Shown: piece by piece, positions 1 to 8,559 of the stretch | Numbering within the stretch: position 1 is the first letter of the stretch | How the letters are laid out: every line of letters begins with the position of its first letter | Source: Fen-1359 sp963710355 | GTDB taxonomy: Bacteria > Planctomycetota > Phycisphaerae > Sedimentisphaerales > Anaerobacaceae | Assembly: GCA_963710355.1 (NCBI GenBank) | Contig: CAVPZU010000001.1 | Span: 186,001 to 250,000 of the forward strand | DNA length: 64,000 nt | Reading direction: 5' to 3' | Notes under the pieces: generated by a model | Seen by the model: the letters and a program-made list of their open reading frames with translations, nothing else | Told to the model about the DNA's origin: nothing | The model's database searches: none | Position numbers and translations under genes: made by a program

Positions 1-709
1 CATAACGCCCCGGATCCCACGTGAGGGTCACAGTATCACCGCCGTTGTATATGCTGTTAGTATCCGGATACGGGCTGGATGCTATCAGCGGTAACGGAAG
101 TCCAACAACGTCATCAAACACAAAGTCATATGCAGTAGTGTTATTGTTAGATTGAATTTCATATTTCACAAACTTGGTATTCGCAGGAGCTACAGCAGTA
201 AGGGTACAATATCTCCAGCCATTCGCGTCTGGCGTCCCGGCGAAGGCCGCATCAACCCTGCCGTTATTTGGTGGGTTCTGCGAGGTCTCGCTGGGGATAG
301 CAGTAAACCAAACCATGTCGATGCCAGCATTGCCCGCCGCACTCAACTGTTTGGAATAAGCTGATATTGTACAACTTGTTCCTGCGTTAACCGCGACACC
401 CTGGTAAATGCCCGCACCACCACTGCCCGAAGTCGGGGATGCACTATGGAAGCGAATAGATGCATGACCGCTGTGCGAATAAATAGTGTTTACGTCACAG
501 ACACCAGTACCCCAAACCCATATTCCAGTTACAGGTGGCACCAGACCAGGATAAAGCTCCCAATGGGTAAAGAAAAGAGACGGATACGCAGGCCCACCAG
601 TCCAATTCTCAAAACTACTGTTTAGCAGGGTAGCGGCCTGTGCTGTTCCAACAAAAGCAAATACCATCACAAAAACAAAACAAATTAAACAAATCAATTT
701 TCTACACAT
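1..709 (-). CDS. Exported protein, N-terminal part, 3' end beyond window
   Basis: The frame is open from an ATG at 709 to the window edge (236 codons seen). An AAAGGAGGT ribosome site lies about 8 bases upstream. Residues 1-25 form a signal peptide (MCRK, a hydrophobic stretch, cleavage near AQA-A). The mature part starts with LLNSSFENW and continues as a beta-rich, Gly/Ser/Asn/Thr-rich segment, the pattern of carbohydrate-binding or jelly-roll modules in secreted planctomycete proteins. A second module may begin near residue 215 (SSPYPD, then GGDTVTLTW). The family was not identified. It is probably a large extracellular or surface protein whose C-terminus lies to the left of the window. Confidence 0.75.
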   Translation of the reverse strand, partial: MCRKLICLICFVFVMVFAFVGTAQAATLLNSSFENWTGGPAYPSLFFTHWELYPGLVPPVTGIWVWGTGVCDVNTIYSHSGHASIRFHSASPTSGSGGAGIYQGVAVNAGTSCTISAYSKQLSAAGNAGIDMVWFTAIPSETSQNPPNNGRVDAAFAGTPDANGWRYCTLTAVAPANTKFVKYEIQSNNNTTAYDFVFDDVVGLPLPLIASSPYPDTNSIYNGGDTVTLTWDPGRY

Positions 710-1335
710 ACATAATACCTCCTTTAAAAATCAGACCTCAATTATTTATTATTTACTTTCCGGCTACACGCCAAAACACCTTGCTGTTTTCAACAGGCGC
801 CAATAAAGCTAAAAACTTATAATTTGCCTGTCTCAAACAACCTACAATAAAATGACCCCTAATAATCTCCCTCCTCTAAACCCCCGTTAGAATTTTTCCC
901 TTTTTGACGCTGTTTATCACAGGGGGGGCGCTTTTACCCATTCTCGAACTTCTAACGAGGCTTGCCAAGAACAACCTTTTCACAACCCGCCTTAAGCTCC
1001 TTTCCTTCATTCAAAGCCCAAAAATGTAAAAACTAACCTGCGAAGCACAGATTTATCACTAAAACCCTGTGCCCCGCACAACAACCCATCCTCCAATGAG
1101 AAACTGCGAAACTACACGTATTATAAGACCTATAATCCACACCTATAGTCCACAGATTTCACCAGTTTCATTTATACCTGATTAGCCACACCCTTGTCAA
1201 GGAAAAAATCGAGAAAGATGGCATAGGAAGGGAACAATTTTTTAAGAAGGGTTGCCCTTACAGGTAGTTCCTGAGGTATGCAGATTTCGCCGGCGATTCG
1301 TATGTTTTGGTAAGTTTGGTTAGTTTTGGTTTATG
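710..1335. other. Intergenic, no gene seen
   Basis: About 625 bases between the exported protein and azoR, the two genes being on the same strand. The part near 720 must hold the promoter of the exported protein. The short plus-strand frames here are poor in coding character and have no ribosome sites. I see no tRNA and no clear terminator. Confidence 0.6.
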
Positions 1336-1968
1336 CTAAAACTTTGCTGCCAGTTCCTTTGCTGTTTTTGTCGCCTGCTGGCATCTTTTCTCTGCTGTTT
1401 CAGCGCCTGCCTGCAGTGTAGGCTCGACATAAATCGAATCAATCTTTTCAAAACCCATAAATCTGAAGATAAAATCCACGTATTTACTTTGAAAGTCAAT
1501 TGCTTCGTCTGGAGTCCCCTTTGGATATTGTCCGCCGCGGGCGTAAATTACCAGAAGCGGCCTTCCTGTGACAAGCCCCTGATAGCCCTTCTCGGCACTG
1601 TATGAAAAGGTGTAGCCGGCCTGAACGAGAATATCTATATATTGTTTGAGCCGATAGGGGATGCCGAAATTCCACATCGGCACCGCCAGAACATATTTAT
1701 CCGCATTTTTAAATCGCTCGATTACAGCCTCGATTTTCTCCCAGATTTTCCGGTCTTCTTTTGTAGGGTTTAGACCATGCAAAACCCTGTATTTGGCCGA
1801 TGCCGCCGCCCCGTCAAATGCCGGCAGAGGCTCAGTGAAAACATCCAGCGTCACAATCTCATCTTTGGGATTTTGCCTTTTGTATTCCTCGATGAACGCA
1901 TCGGCGACCCGCAGACTGTATGAAAGTTTGCCTGTCGGCGAAGACTTTATGTAAAGTAATCTGCTCAT
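1336..1968 (-). CDS. azoR: FMN-dependent NADH-azoreductase
   Basis: 210 aa, the usual length for the AzoR/AcpD flavodoxin-fold family, cytoplasmic, which reduces azo compounds and quinones with NAD(P)H using FMN. The N-terminus (SRLLYIKSSPTGKLSYS) is the phosphate-binding loop of the FMN site, and VPMWNFGIPYRLKQYID is the conserved flavin-contact region near residues 96-112. An aggAGG-type site precedes the ATG. It lies 64 bases downstream of hcp on the same strand, so it may be the last gene of the Rrf2-cupin-hcp group. That would fit a role in redox or electrophile stress, but co-transcription is inferred only from spacing. Confidence 0.9.
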   Translation of the reverse strand: MSRLLYIKSSPTGKLSYSLRVADAFIEEYKRQNPKDEIVTLDVFTEPLPAFDGAAASAKYRVLHGLNPTKEDRKIWEKIEAVIERFKNADKYVLAVPMWNFGIPYRLKQYIDILVQAGYTFSYSAEKGYQGLVTGRPLLVIYARGGQYPKGTPDEAIDFQSKYVDFIFRFMGFEKIDSIYVEPTLQAGAETAEKRCQQATKTAKELAAKF

Positions 1969-2032
1969 AAAACCTCCCTGAATTAACTTTTGAAACTTAT
2001 TGTCCTTTTATGCACCGGACAGCCCTTTCTCG

Positions 2033-3316
2033 TTATTTGAGCATCTCGGCAAGGTCTGCATCGGCATTGCCAACTGGTTTGATATTATACTCTTCTGCCA
2101 GCAGCTTCAAGACATTTGGGCTTAAAAATGCAGGCATCGATGGCCCCAACCTTATGTTTTTGATTCCCAGATACAGCAGTGTAAGCAGTATCGCAACTGC
2201 CTTCTGCTCATACCAGGAAACAATAAGCGACAGCGGCAGGTCGTTGACAGAGCAATTGAATGCCTCGGCAAGGGCCTGCGCAATCTTGATTACCGAGAAA
2301 CAATCGTTGCACTGGCCGGCATCAAGCAATCTCGGTATTCCATCAATGTCGCCAAAGTCAATTGCATTAAAACGGTATTTGCCGCACGCCGCCGTTATAA
2401 TCACGCAGTCCTTCGGCACCTTCTCGGCAAATTCCGTATAATAATTTCTGCCCGGCTTCGCTCCGTCGCAGCCGCCGATAAAGAAAAAGTGTCTGATTTT
2501 CCCCTTCTTTACCGCATCTATAATCTTGTCAGCTAATCCGAGCACGGCGGTGTAGTTATAACCGGTGCTCAATGTCCCTTTTGGATTGTTCGCAAGCGGC
2601 GGCAATGACAAGGCCTTTTCAATAACCTCGCTAAAGTTTTTGTCCCTGATATGCCTTACGCCCGCAACGCCCGCAATCCCGCACGTGAACATCCTGTCCT
2701 TGTATGTGTCCTTCGGAATCATAACGCAGTTGGTTGTCACCAGAATCGCACCGGAGAACTCGTCAAATTCCTTCCTCTGGTTCTGCCACGCTGTTCCATA
2801 GTTGCCGACAAGGTGTTTGAATTTCCGCAGTTCCGGATATCCGTGTGCCGGCAGCATCTCGCCGTGCGTATAGATATTTATACCCTTTCCTTCGGTTTGT
2901 TTAAGCAGTTCTGACAAATCCAGCAGGTCGTGTCCTGTGACAACTATTCCGGGACCGGCTTTTGTCCCACCGGCAACTTTTGCCGGCGTCGGTTTTCCGA
3001 ATCTTGCCGTATGGGCATTATTGAGCATCTCCATTGTCCGCAGATTCATTTGGCCCGCCTTAATCGCCAGTTCCAGATAGCGGTTTAAATCGAAGTCAAC
3101 GTTTGTGAGCGTGGCAAAAAGGGCTTCGTGCATAAAGCCGTCAACCTTTTCGTCTTTATACCCAAGCTCTCTTGCATGGTATGCGTAGGCGGCAATACCC
3201 TTAAGACCAAAGATAAGCGTATCCTGCAAACTCTGAATATCTTCGTTCTTGCCGCAGACGCCGACTTTTGTGCAGCCTGTGCCGCCCGCTGTTTGTTCAC
3301 ACTGATAACAAAACAT
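2033..3316 (-). CDS. hcp: Hybrid cluster protein (hydroxylamine reductase / NO-stress), short class III form
   Basis: 427 aa. The N-terminus carries the FeS cysteines C3, C6, C15 and C21 (Cx2Cx8Cx5C). The C-terminal part holds the hybrid-cluster ligand regions: YTHGEMLPAHGYPEL, TTNCVMIP, the Cys of FTCGIAG, GGCDGAKPG, TAACGKYRF and DAGQCNDC. Full-length class I/II Hcp is about 550 aa. This one lacks the roughly 110-residue helical bundle after the N-terminal cysteines, as known for the class III proteins of some archaea and thermophiles. Hcp proteins reduce hydroxylamine or NO and are tied to nitrosative stress. It lies 34 bases downstream of the cupin gene and probably in one operon with the Rrf2 regulator. 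Confidence 0.92.
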   Translation of the reverse strand: MFCYQCEQTAGGTGCTKVGVCGKNEDIQSLQDTLIFGLKGIAAYAYHARELGYKDEKVDGFMHEALFATLTNVDFDLNRYLELAIKAGQMNLRTMEMLNNAHTARFGKPTPAKVAGGTKAGPGIVVTGHDLLDLSELLKQTEGKGINIYTHGEMLPAHGYPELRKFKHLVGNYGTAWQNQRKEFDEFSGAILVTTNCVMIPKDTYKDRMFTCGIAGVAGVRHIRDKNFSEVIEKALSLPPLANNPKGTLSTGYNYTAVLGLADKIIDAVKKGKIRHFFFIGGCDGAKPGRNYYTEFAEKVPKDCVIITAACGKYRFNAIDFGDIDGIPRLLDAGQCNDCFSVIKIAQALAEAFNCSVNDLPLSLIVSWYEQKAVAILLTLLYLGIKNIRLGPSMPAFLSPNVLKLLAEEYNIKPVGNADADLAEMLK

Positions 3317-3350
3317 AATTGCTTCCTTATACTAAAACAATTTCCATTTT

Positions 3351-3698
3351 TTATGAACGTATCATAATCAGGAGCATCTTAAATTGCTCCTGGGCTCTTA
3401 CTGAATGCGGCATATTTGCAGGCATAATTATTATCTGACCAGCCGAAACCCGATTCTCTTTGTCGCCAATTGTTATAATTGCTTTTCCTTCAACAACAAA
3501 GACTGTCGCATCGAAAGGCGCCTGATGTTTGCTCAAGGCCTGTCCCTTGTCAAATGCGAAAAGTGTAATTGTCCCCGCCTCTTTATCAACTATTGTTTTA
3601 CTGACGACAGAATCCTTCGAGTATTCAATCAGTTGTTTTAATGTCCGGGCCTTTGAAAAACAGCTTTCAAGCAGTTTGCTATTTTTTCTCTCGCTCAT
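3351..3698 (-). CDS. Small cupin-domain protein
   Basis: 115 aa. A single conserved beta-barrel cupin domain covers residues 40-113: SKHQAPFDATVFVVEGKAIITIGD matches cupin motif 1, and GQIIIMPANMPHSVRA matches motif 2 with its Pro and His. The metal-binding set is reduced (one His in each motif). Small cupins of this kind occur beside hcp and Rrf2 genes in anaerobes, and function is unproven. Spacing to the regulator upstream (33 bases) and hcp downstream (34 bases) suggests an operon. Confidence 0.8.
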   Translation of the reverse strand: MSERKNSKLLESCFSKARTLKQLIEYSKDSVVSKTIVDKEAGTITLFAFDKGQALSKHQAPFDATVFVVEGKAIITIGDKENRVSAGQIIIMPANMPHSVRAQEQFKMLLIMIRS

Positions 3699-3731
3699 TT
3701 TTTATCCCTCATTTTCCGATTATCGGGGTTG

Positions 3732-4154
3732 TCATAAGTTATTTTTTGGTTGTTTTCTTGCAAGTTCTTCAAGTTTTATCTCAGACAGAGACCGATTAAT
3801 TTCCTTTTGCAGTTTGGACAGTTTTTTACTGACAGGGCAGTTTTTCTTTCTTTTGCAAAAATTCGCATCAAGCAGGCACCTATTCAGGCTCACGGGTCCC
3901 TGAATGACCTCTATTATCTTCAGGAGATTCATTTTAGACGGCTCTCTGTTTAGGCAAAACCCGCCTTTAGGCCCCATCGAGCTTTTAACCAGTTTATTTT
4001 TTTTTAGTCTCTGCAATAGTTTGCAGACCAGGCCGTAAGATATATTCTGACCGTCAGAAATCTGTCTTGCCGAGATGGGTTCTTTTTGCCGATTTTTGGC
4101 CAGATATACCATAGCCCTTATCGCATAATCCGTATTTCTTCTTATCAAATCCAT
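3732..4154 (-). CDS. Rrf2-family FeS-binding transcriptional regulator
   Basis: 140 aa. The N-terminal winged helix-turn-helix is typical of Rrf2 (residues 1-65: NTDYAIRAMVYLAKN, then ISARQISDGQNISYGLVCKLLQRL, then the wing GPKGGF). Cysteines C93, C100 and C106 lie where NsrR and IscR bind an FeS cluster. Known relatives sense NO (NsrR), FeS status (IscR) or cysteine supply (CymR). The gene heads the cupin-hcp group, and a palindrome overlaps its upstream region, so it probably represses itself and hcp in answer to NO or oxidants. The ligand cannot be decided from sequence. Confidence 0.88.
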   Translation of the reverse strand: MDLIRRNTDYAIRAMVYLAKNRQKEPISARQISDGQNISYGLVCKLLQRLKKNKLVKSSMGPKGGFCLNREPSKMNLLKIIEVIQGPVSLNRCLLDANFCKRKKNCPVSKKLSKLQKEINRSLSEIKLEELARKQPKNNL

Positions 4155-4183
4155 TTTCTATGGTCCTGTGTTTTTAATGCATA

Positions 4184-4202
4184 TAGGACTAATATAGTCC
4201 TA
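4184..4202 (-). promoter_or_regulatory. Candidate Rrf2 operator, 7-5-7 palindrome
   Basis: TAGGACT, five A/T bases, AGTCCTA: perfect 7-bp arms, 30 bases upstream of the Rrf2 start. Size and position fit an autoregulatory operator of an Rrf2 protein. No second copy was noticed in the window. Confidence 0.6.
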
Positions 4203-4370
4203 CTAAACATTCCTGTCAACAGAAAAAAATATATTTTTCTAAATATTTTTTCCTGGAAAACGGCGGGTATTCCTGATAAATCTTGGATTTGTTTCAGATT
4301 TCGATATTGGGATTTCGTATTTTATGAACCTTTGTGACGACGAGCAACGAGATACGAGCGACGAATTGAC

Positions 4371-4713
4371 CGCGCCCGGCAGGACTCCGGCCTTTGACCA
4401 ACTGATAGTCGAATAGTAGAAAGTAGACCGCAGGTGGATGGTGAATTTGATAAGAAAACTTTTTGCCGTTCGTTGATATTCTCAACTGTTCATCTGTTCT
4501 CCTGCTCACCTGCTCTGTTGGCCAAAGGCCAACGCGCCCGGCAGGACTCTGGCCTTTGGCCTTGAACCTAAATCCGCCTTCGGCGGATTTCCATAGGGGC
4601 TGCCGCCCCTCTGGCGTCGCTTCGCTCCTGTCACCCCGCAGACGTGGGAAAATTCTTTTCCCACACCCTTTGAGGTTCGAGTCCTGCCTCCGCCAACGCG
4701 CCCGGCAGGACTC
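4371..4713. repeat. Three copies of the tRNA-Arg 3' tail, about 163 bp apart
   Basis: The 17-base string CGCGCCCGGCAGGACTC occurs at 4371-4387, 4533-4549 and 4697-4713. The last is the true 3' end of the tRNA-Arg gene. A further tRNA-like T-loop on the plus strand (GGTTCGAGTCCTGC, near 4674-4687) has no matching 5' half. The frame antisense to this region is a translation artefact. Repeated tRNA tails beside an intact tRNA are typical of integration footprints, but no integrase is nearby. Confidence 0.7.
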
Positions 4714-4770
4714 GAACCTGCAACCTTTGGTTCCGTAGACCAAAGCTCTATCCAATTGAGCTACGGACGC
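4697..4770 (-). tRNA. tRNA-Arg (anticodon ACG)
   Basis: A full cloverleaf can be drawn: acceptor GCGTCCG/CGGGCGC with one G-T pair, D-stem GCTC/GAGC, anticodon stem TTGGT/ACCAA with loop CTACGGA (anticodon ACG), T-arm GCAGG-TTCGAGT-CCTGC, discriminator G. The CCA end is not encoded. Anticodon ACG is the tRNA-Arg normally edited to ICG. Confidence 0.95.
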
Positions 4771-4793
4771 TTAAAAAATAATATTTACGCCTG

Positions 4794-4822
4794 ATTTTAC
4801 TTCTCACATCCGCCCTTTGCAA
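4794..4822 (-). promoter_or_regulatory. Promoter of tRNA-Arg
   Basis: On the minus strand TTGCAA (4822-4817), 17 bases, then TAAAAT (4799-4794), leaving a short leader before the tRNA 5' end at 4770. Good fit to a housekeeping sigma promoter. Confidence 0.6.
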
Positions 4823-4863
4823 GCAAATTAGCAAATGGCAGCACATAGCGTGTAGGGGATAGG

Positions 4864-4980
4864 GTGTGGAAGATAGAAAATAGAAAGAGGACAGATAACA
4901 GAAGACAACTTAGGCACGATGTAATACACAATACGATTCACGAGACACGAGCGGCGAATTTAGGGTTTATGACTGATGAC
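4864..4980. repeat. Word-repeat run 3' of the acyltransferase gene
   Basis: Irregular run of short reshuffled words (GATAGAAAATAGAAAG, ACGAGACACGAGCGG, TATGACTGATGACTTACGAC). Its right end reaches the stop codon of the acyltransferase gene (minus strand TAA then GTCATCAGTCATAA). Related runs lie at 4333-4368, 44540, 44945 and 57659. Confidence 0.55.
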
Positions 4981-5925
4981 TTACGACTGTTGCTCCTCTT
5001 TCGGCCTGTGTTTCCAGCGGCGGTGAAGCCACCAGTACTGCGTCGGGTCTTCGCGGACAAACTGCTCGACCGCCTTTGTGTATTCAGCCGTCACCCACAA
5101 CAGGGGGTCGTCTTTGTCCTGCCATTCTTCAGGAAAGATAATCCGATTTATTCCAATTTCAAAGAAAAATAGATTATCGACACGCCTGCTGTAGCCAACC
5201 GCTATAGGCAGGTTATAAGTGATTGCCAAAAGACCGATGCTCTTATAGGTGCTGGCCTTTCTGCCGAAAAAGTCGACAAATATCCCTTTTTTGCCCGCAT
5301 CCTGGTCGGCGATAAAGCCGAGCGCCGACCCTGATGATACGATTTTGCCCATCATTTCAGCGGCGCCTTTTTTGTCGATGATTATCTGGCCCGCCTGCTG
5401 GCGAACACCGTAAAGATATCTGCTGATAAACTTATTATCCAAAGGCCTTGCAACGCTGTGTATGTTAAAACCGAACAGCCCCAGCATATAGCCGATTATC
5501 TCGAAGTTGCTGTAATGGGCCGTTATCATTAAAAGGCCTTTGCCCTCCTGCAGCATCCACTTGACTCTTTCGGCATTCTTAAATTGTGAATAGATGCGCC
5601 AGTTGGATTTTCGCACAAGTCTTGGCACAAAAAACACATCAACCGCCAGCATCGCTAATTGTTCAAAACTGCGTTTGCCGGTTTGCACAATCCACTCATC
5701 ATTTTTTTCGGGGAAACTTGTCCGCAGGTTTTCGATGGCCCGCAATCTTCCGCGATGATAGTGTTTCCACAGCAGCCTTCCCAGAAAACAAGCAAATCGC
5801 AGGTTAGTCTCAATTTTGAACAGTGACAGGAAAATCACTACGATACGCAGCGTCATATAGACGAGCCAGTCGGCTATGACGCTGCGTTTATGCTTGTTCT
5901 TCTTTGTCGGAGAACCGCCGTTCAT
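4981..5925 (-). CDS. Lysophospholipid / lipid A acyltransferase (LpxL/HtrB family)
   Basis: 314 aa from the ATG at 5925; an in-frame TTG at 5961 adds 12 residues with no better ribosome site. One N-terminal membrane segment (about residues 20-40) is followed by the acyltransferase domain with the catalytic HX4E motif (HYSNFE, residues 137-142), a GFIADQDAGKKGIFVDFFG substrate-loop region and a C-terminal WWLHRRWKHRP typical of the family. These inner-membrane enzymes add secondary acyl chains to Kdo-lipid A, so the cell probably makes a lipid A-type outer membrane. The gene stands alone, and its stop codon lies at the edge of a word-repeat run. Confidence 0.88.
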   Translation of the reverse strand: MNGGSPTKKNKHKRSVIADWLVYMTLRIVVIFLSLFKIETNLRFACFLGRLLWKHYHRGRLRAIENLRTSFPEKNDEWIVQTGKRSFEQLAMLAVDVFFVPRLVRKSNWRIYSQFKNAERVKWMLQEGKGLLMITAHYSNFEIIGYMLGLFGFNIHSVARPLDNKFISRYLYGVRQQAGQIIIDKKGAAEMMGKIVSSGSALGFIADQDAGKKGIFVDFFGRKASTYKSIGLLAITYNLPIAVGYSRRVDNLFFFEIGINRIIFPEEWQDKDDPLLWVTAEYTKAVEQFVREDPTQYWWLHRRWKHRPKEEQQS

Positions 5926-6177
5926 AGCAGACGATTTTAGGCTCAAAGACCCGCCTGTCAAGGTTTCAATTCTTAATGCGTATTGTGTCTGTCGTTACTT
6001 CAACTTCGATGTTGGATATTTCTTCTGCCCTGTGCACTTGTGCTCTTTTGTGCATTTTTTACTTTTGTCTGATTGTCTTTACATACAAGGCACAGGTTAG
6101 ATGCCGGAACACTACCCATAATTCTTTTTTATATGCCGGCTCAAAATAGTTTATTGATTAAGCAGTTAAACTATTCA

Positions 6178-6870
6178 CTAACTTTTTTTCTCAGAGCGTT
6201 TTTCTCTTAATTCCTCGAGATACCTTGCCGCTGCATCCTTGCCGCCTAATCCAAAGGCAAGCGCCAAGGCAAGGCAAACGCCGCCGAGGATAATATTGAA
6301 GGTGGCAGTTACCAAAAGCGGTGCAATACCAAGCTCTACCAGCGCAATAGTCGCTGCAAAAATTATAATTGCCCACCGGCTTATACCGGCAAATATCTCC
6401 GGTCTGGGCATCCTGGCATTGCCGGCAGCGGTGCGAACTATTCCCGACACAAAACTGGCCAGAAACATGGCAACAACCAGAACCAGCAAGGCAGCTATGA
6501 CTCTCGGGATGTAGTCAAACAAGCTTGCAAGAACGTCGGAAGTCTTGGGCAGTCCCAGAGCATCAACAGTCATCACGAGCACCATAATCATAATCAGCCA
6601 ATAAACCAGCTTGCTTACCAACTCCCTGGCGGAAATTCCCAAATCGCCTTTCTTTAGAATTTCTGATATACCTGCCTTATCAGCCAGCACATCAAAGCGT
6701 ACTGTCTTAAGCAGCCAGTCAACTAAACGTCTGATTGCCTTGGCCACAATCCAGCCTACTATCAGAATTACCAATGCTCCCAGCAGGACAGGAAGATAGG
6801 CCATTATTCTGGTCAACATTTGACGGATCGGCTCAACAATAAGATTTTCCCATTCTATTACTGCCAGCAT
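6178..6870 (-). CDS. MscS-like transmembrane-helix protein (small-conductance channel family, lacking the MscS C-terminal domain)
   Basis: 230 aa from ATG 6870, chosen because GGAGG lies 8 bases upstream; a TTG at 6885 is upstream of that site. There are about four to five membrane segments. The pattern LPVLLGALVILIVGWIVAKAIRRLVDWLL, repeated as YIPRVIAALLVLVVAMFLASFVSGIVR, matches the conserved TM helix found in tandem in MscS relatives. LALAFGLGGKDAAARYLEEL is the pore-like end. The cytoplasmic MscS beta domain is absent. It is probably a stress-related channel or scaffold of the inner membrane. Monocistronic by context. Confidence 0.8.
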   Translation of the reverse strand: MLAVIEWENLIVEPIRQMLTRIMAYLPVLLGALVILIVGWIVAKAIRRLVDWLLKTVRFDVLADKAGISEILKKGDLGISARELVSKLVYWLIMIMVLVMTVDALGLPKTSDVLASLFDYIPRVIAALLVLVVAMFLASFVSGIVRTAAGNARMPRPEIFAGISRWAIIIFAATIALVELGIAPLLVTATFNIILGGVCLALALAFGLGGKDAAARYLEELREKRSEKKS

Positions 6871-7115
6871 TTTCTGTACCTCCAAATAAATTGTTAATAT
6901 TGATTCTTAAAATTTCTATATAATGCTGGGTTCCCACGAACCCTTCAGTTTGTTATCAATTATCATTAATCAATAGTTGATAATTATTTGATATGCTGCG
7001 GGTGCTCTTTCTTCCGTATTTGTAAAAGAAATATTTCGATGGGATTTTACCTTTAAACTTGAGCTATGACAACTATTTTTCAGGCAAAAAAGACACATTT
7101 TGGAATTATTTTTTT

Positions 7116-7159
7116 CGTGTTCTCTTCGTAAGGAGTCCCGAGGACTGTGCCCTCTGCGG
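7116..7159. repeat. Intergenic repeat related to 23841-23884
   Basis: CGTGTTCTC, then CTTCGTAAGGAGTCCCGAGG, then CTCTGCGG resembles the stretch at 23841-23884, which carries CGTGTTCTC, CAGGAGTCTCGAAGACTGCGG. Both belong to the CACAGAG-type word repeats read on the opposite strand. The rest of 6886-7184 holds nothing I can assign. Confidence 0.5.
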
Positions 7160-7184
7160 CGAAAATTTTTTGGCGGGAATAGGC

Positions 7185-7212
7185 TTGACAATATGATGAT
7201 TTTGCATAATGT
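7185..7212 (+). promoter_or_regulatory. Promoter of the gcvT-gcvH-sppA group
   Basis: TTGACA (7185-7190), 16 bases, TAATGT (7207-7212), then AGAAAGGA about 10 bases before the gcvT ATG at 7252. I looked for a glycine riboswitch in the 40-base leader and there is not enough room for one downstream of this promoter. Confidence 0.6.
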
Positions 7213-7251
7213 CAGTTATTCAAGAATTTTTTCAGAAAGGATTTTTAGATA

Positions 7252-8542
7252 ATGAAAAAAGGCATCGCAGTCGGCACTTTCGTTTTCGAGCAGAAGCAAA
7301 CAGAGGCTGTCGAAAGCGCTCTTTACCAAAAGCATATTGCTCTGACGGGTAAATCGCATATAGCGGCCTTTGCGGGTTTCCTAATGCCGCTGTGGTATTC
7401 GTCCATCAGCGAGGAGCATAATGCGGTTCGTAAGACCGCGGGGATTTTCGACTGCACACACATGGGCGTGCTGGAGGTTGAAGGCCGCGAGGCGGAACCG
7501 TTTTTGAACATAATCGCAACAAATGATGTGAGCAGGCTCGAAAGCGGCACAGCACAATATTCTTATATAATTGATGCGGCGGGCAATGTCCTTGACGATA
7601 TTATTATTTATCGCAGGGAAAAAGAAAAATTTATGGTTGTGGTAAATGCCGCCAATGAGCCGAAGATTAAGGCGTATATAAAAGGGCTGCTCGCAGGCCA
7701 GGTCATTATTGATGCTGATGAGCCGAATCGGAAACTGGCGTATAAGCCTGCGGTGCGTAATATGCGGGATACCGGCAGCGGCGGTGATTACCGGGTTGAT
7801 ATTGCGCTGCAGGGACCGACGTCGGAAGACGTGATTTTGGAACTGGTGAAAAGTGAGAAGGATAAAGAGGCGGTCAGGAATTTGAAATTATTTAAATTTA
7901 TTGAGACAACAGTCTGATGGGACAGATATTATAATTGCCCACACCGGCTATACTGGTGCGAAGGTTGGATTTGAATTTTATGTGCATCCGAATAAGGCAG
8001 GGCAGATTTGGGATTTGGTTCTGGATGCGGGGGAAAAATTTGGCGTGCTGCCGTGCGGTCTCGGCTCCCGCGACAGCCTGCGGATAGAGGCTGGACTGCC
8101 GCTGTATGGCCACGAACTCGACGGGAAGTTTGGCATCTCGCCTTTTGAGGCAGGTTACGGCTGGGCGGTCAAATTGCAGAAGGAATTTTTCATAGGAAAG
8201 GCATCTATGCAGAAGCGGGCGGAAAATTATCATAAAGAGGTTGTTAGAATCGAACTGCCGGGCGAAAAGGGCGTCAGGCCTGTGCGCCAAAATGATGCGG
8301 TCCTGAATGGCGACGGCGCCTGCATTGGCTCTGTTTTGAGCTGTGCAAAAGTCGGCCAAAAACAGATTGCTCTTATCTTTGCGAACAGGGACAATATAAA
8401 AGAAGGAACAGACGTGGGTATTTATTATCTTGCTCGCAGCAGCGCTCAAGTGCAAAATGGCAGGCGGGAAAGTGTGGACAGACTTGAGAGATTGAAACCA
8501 GATATTGTTGGAAAAGGATTGAGCAGGTTTGCAAGATTTTGA
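7252..8542 (+). CDS. gcvT: Glycine cleavage system T protein (aminomethyltransferase), frame broken near 7915
   Basis: Two frames together make a complete GcvT. 7252-7917 gives the N-terminal folate-binding part (FDCTHMGVLEVEGREAEPFLNIIATNDVSRL and AQYSYIIDAAGNVLDDIIIYR). Frame +2 continues with IIIAHTGYTGAKVGFEFYVH, CGLGSRDSLRIEAGLPLYGHELD and the C-terminal barrel. The join needs one base skipped at about 7912-7916 (GTC TGA TGG, read as GTC then GAT GGG). The combined length is about 428 aa. T protein transfers the methylene group from the H-protein-bound aminomethyl to tetrahydrofolate, releasing ammonia. It is followed directly by gcvH. One extra base in the assembly is the simplest cause of the break. 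Confidence 0.9.
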
Positions 8543-8559
8543 CTGGAGGCGAAAAAATT

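Noticed and set aside
4294..4755. 153-aa minus-strand frame
   Set aside because: It runs through tRNA-Arg and repeated tRNA tails; its sequence (RQDSNL-type) is the usual artefact of translating a tRNA region.
7191..7251. Glycine riboswitch upstream of gcvT
   Set aside because: The leader after the likely start point is about 40 bases, too short, and no aptamer-like pairing was seen.
7912..7918. Programmed +1 frameshift in gcvT (GTC TGA T, resembling the prfB site)
   Set aside because: No upstream Shine-Dalgarno-like stimulator, GcvT is not known to be recoded, and ten other genes here have random indels; a sequence error is simpler.
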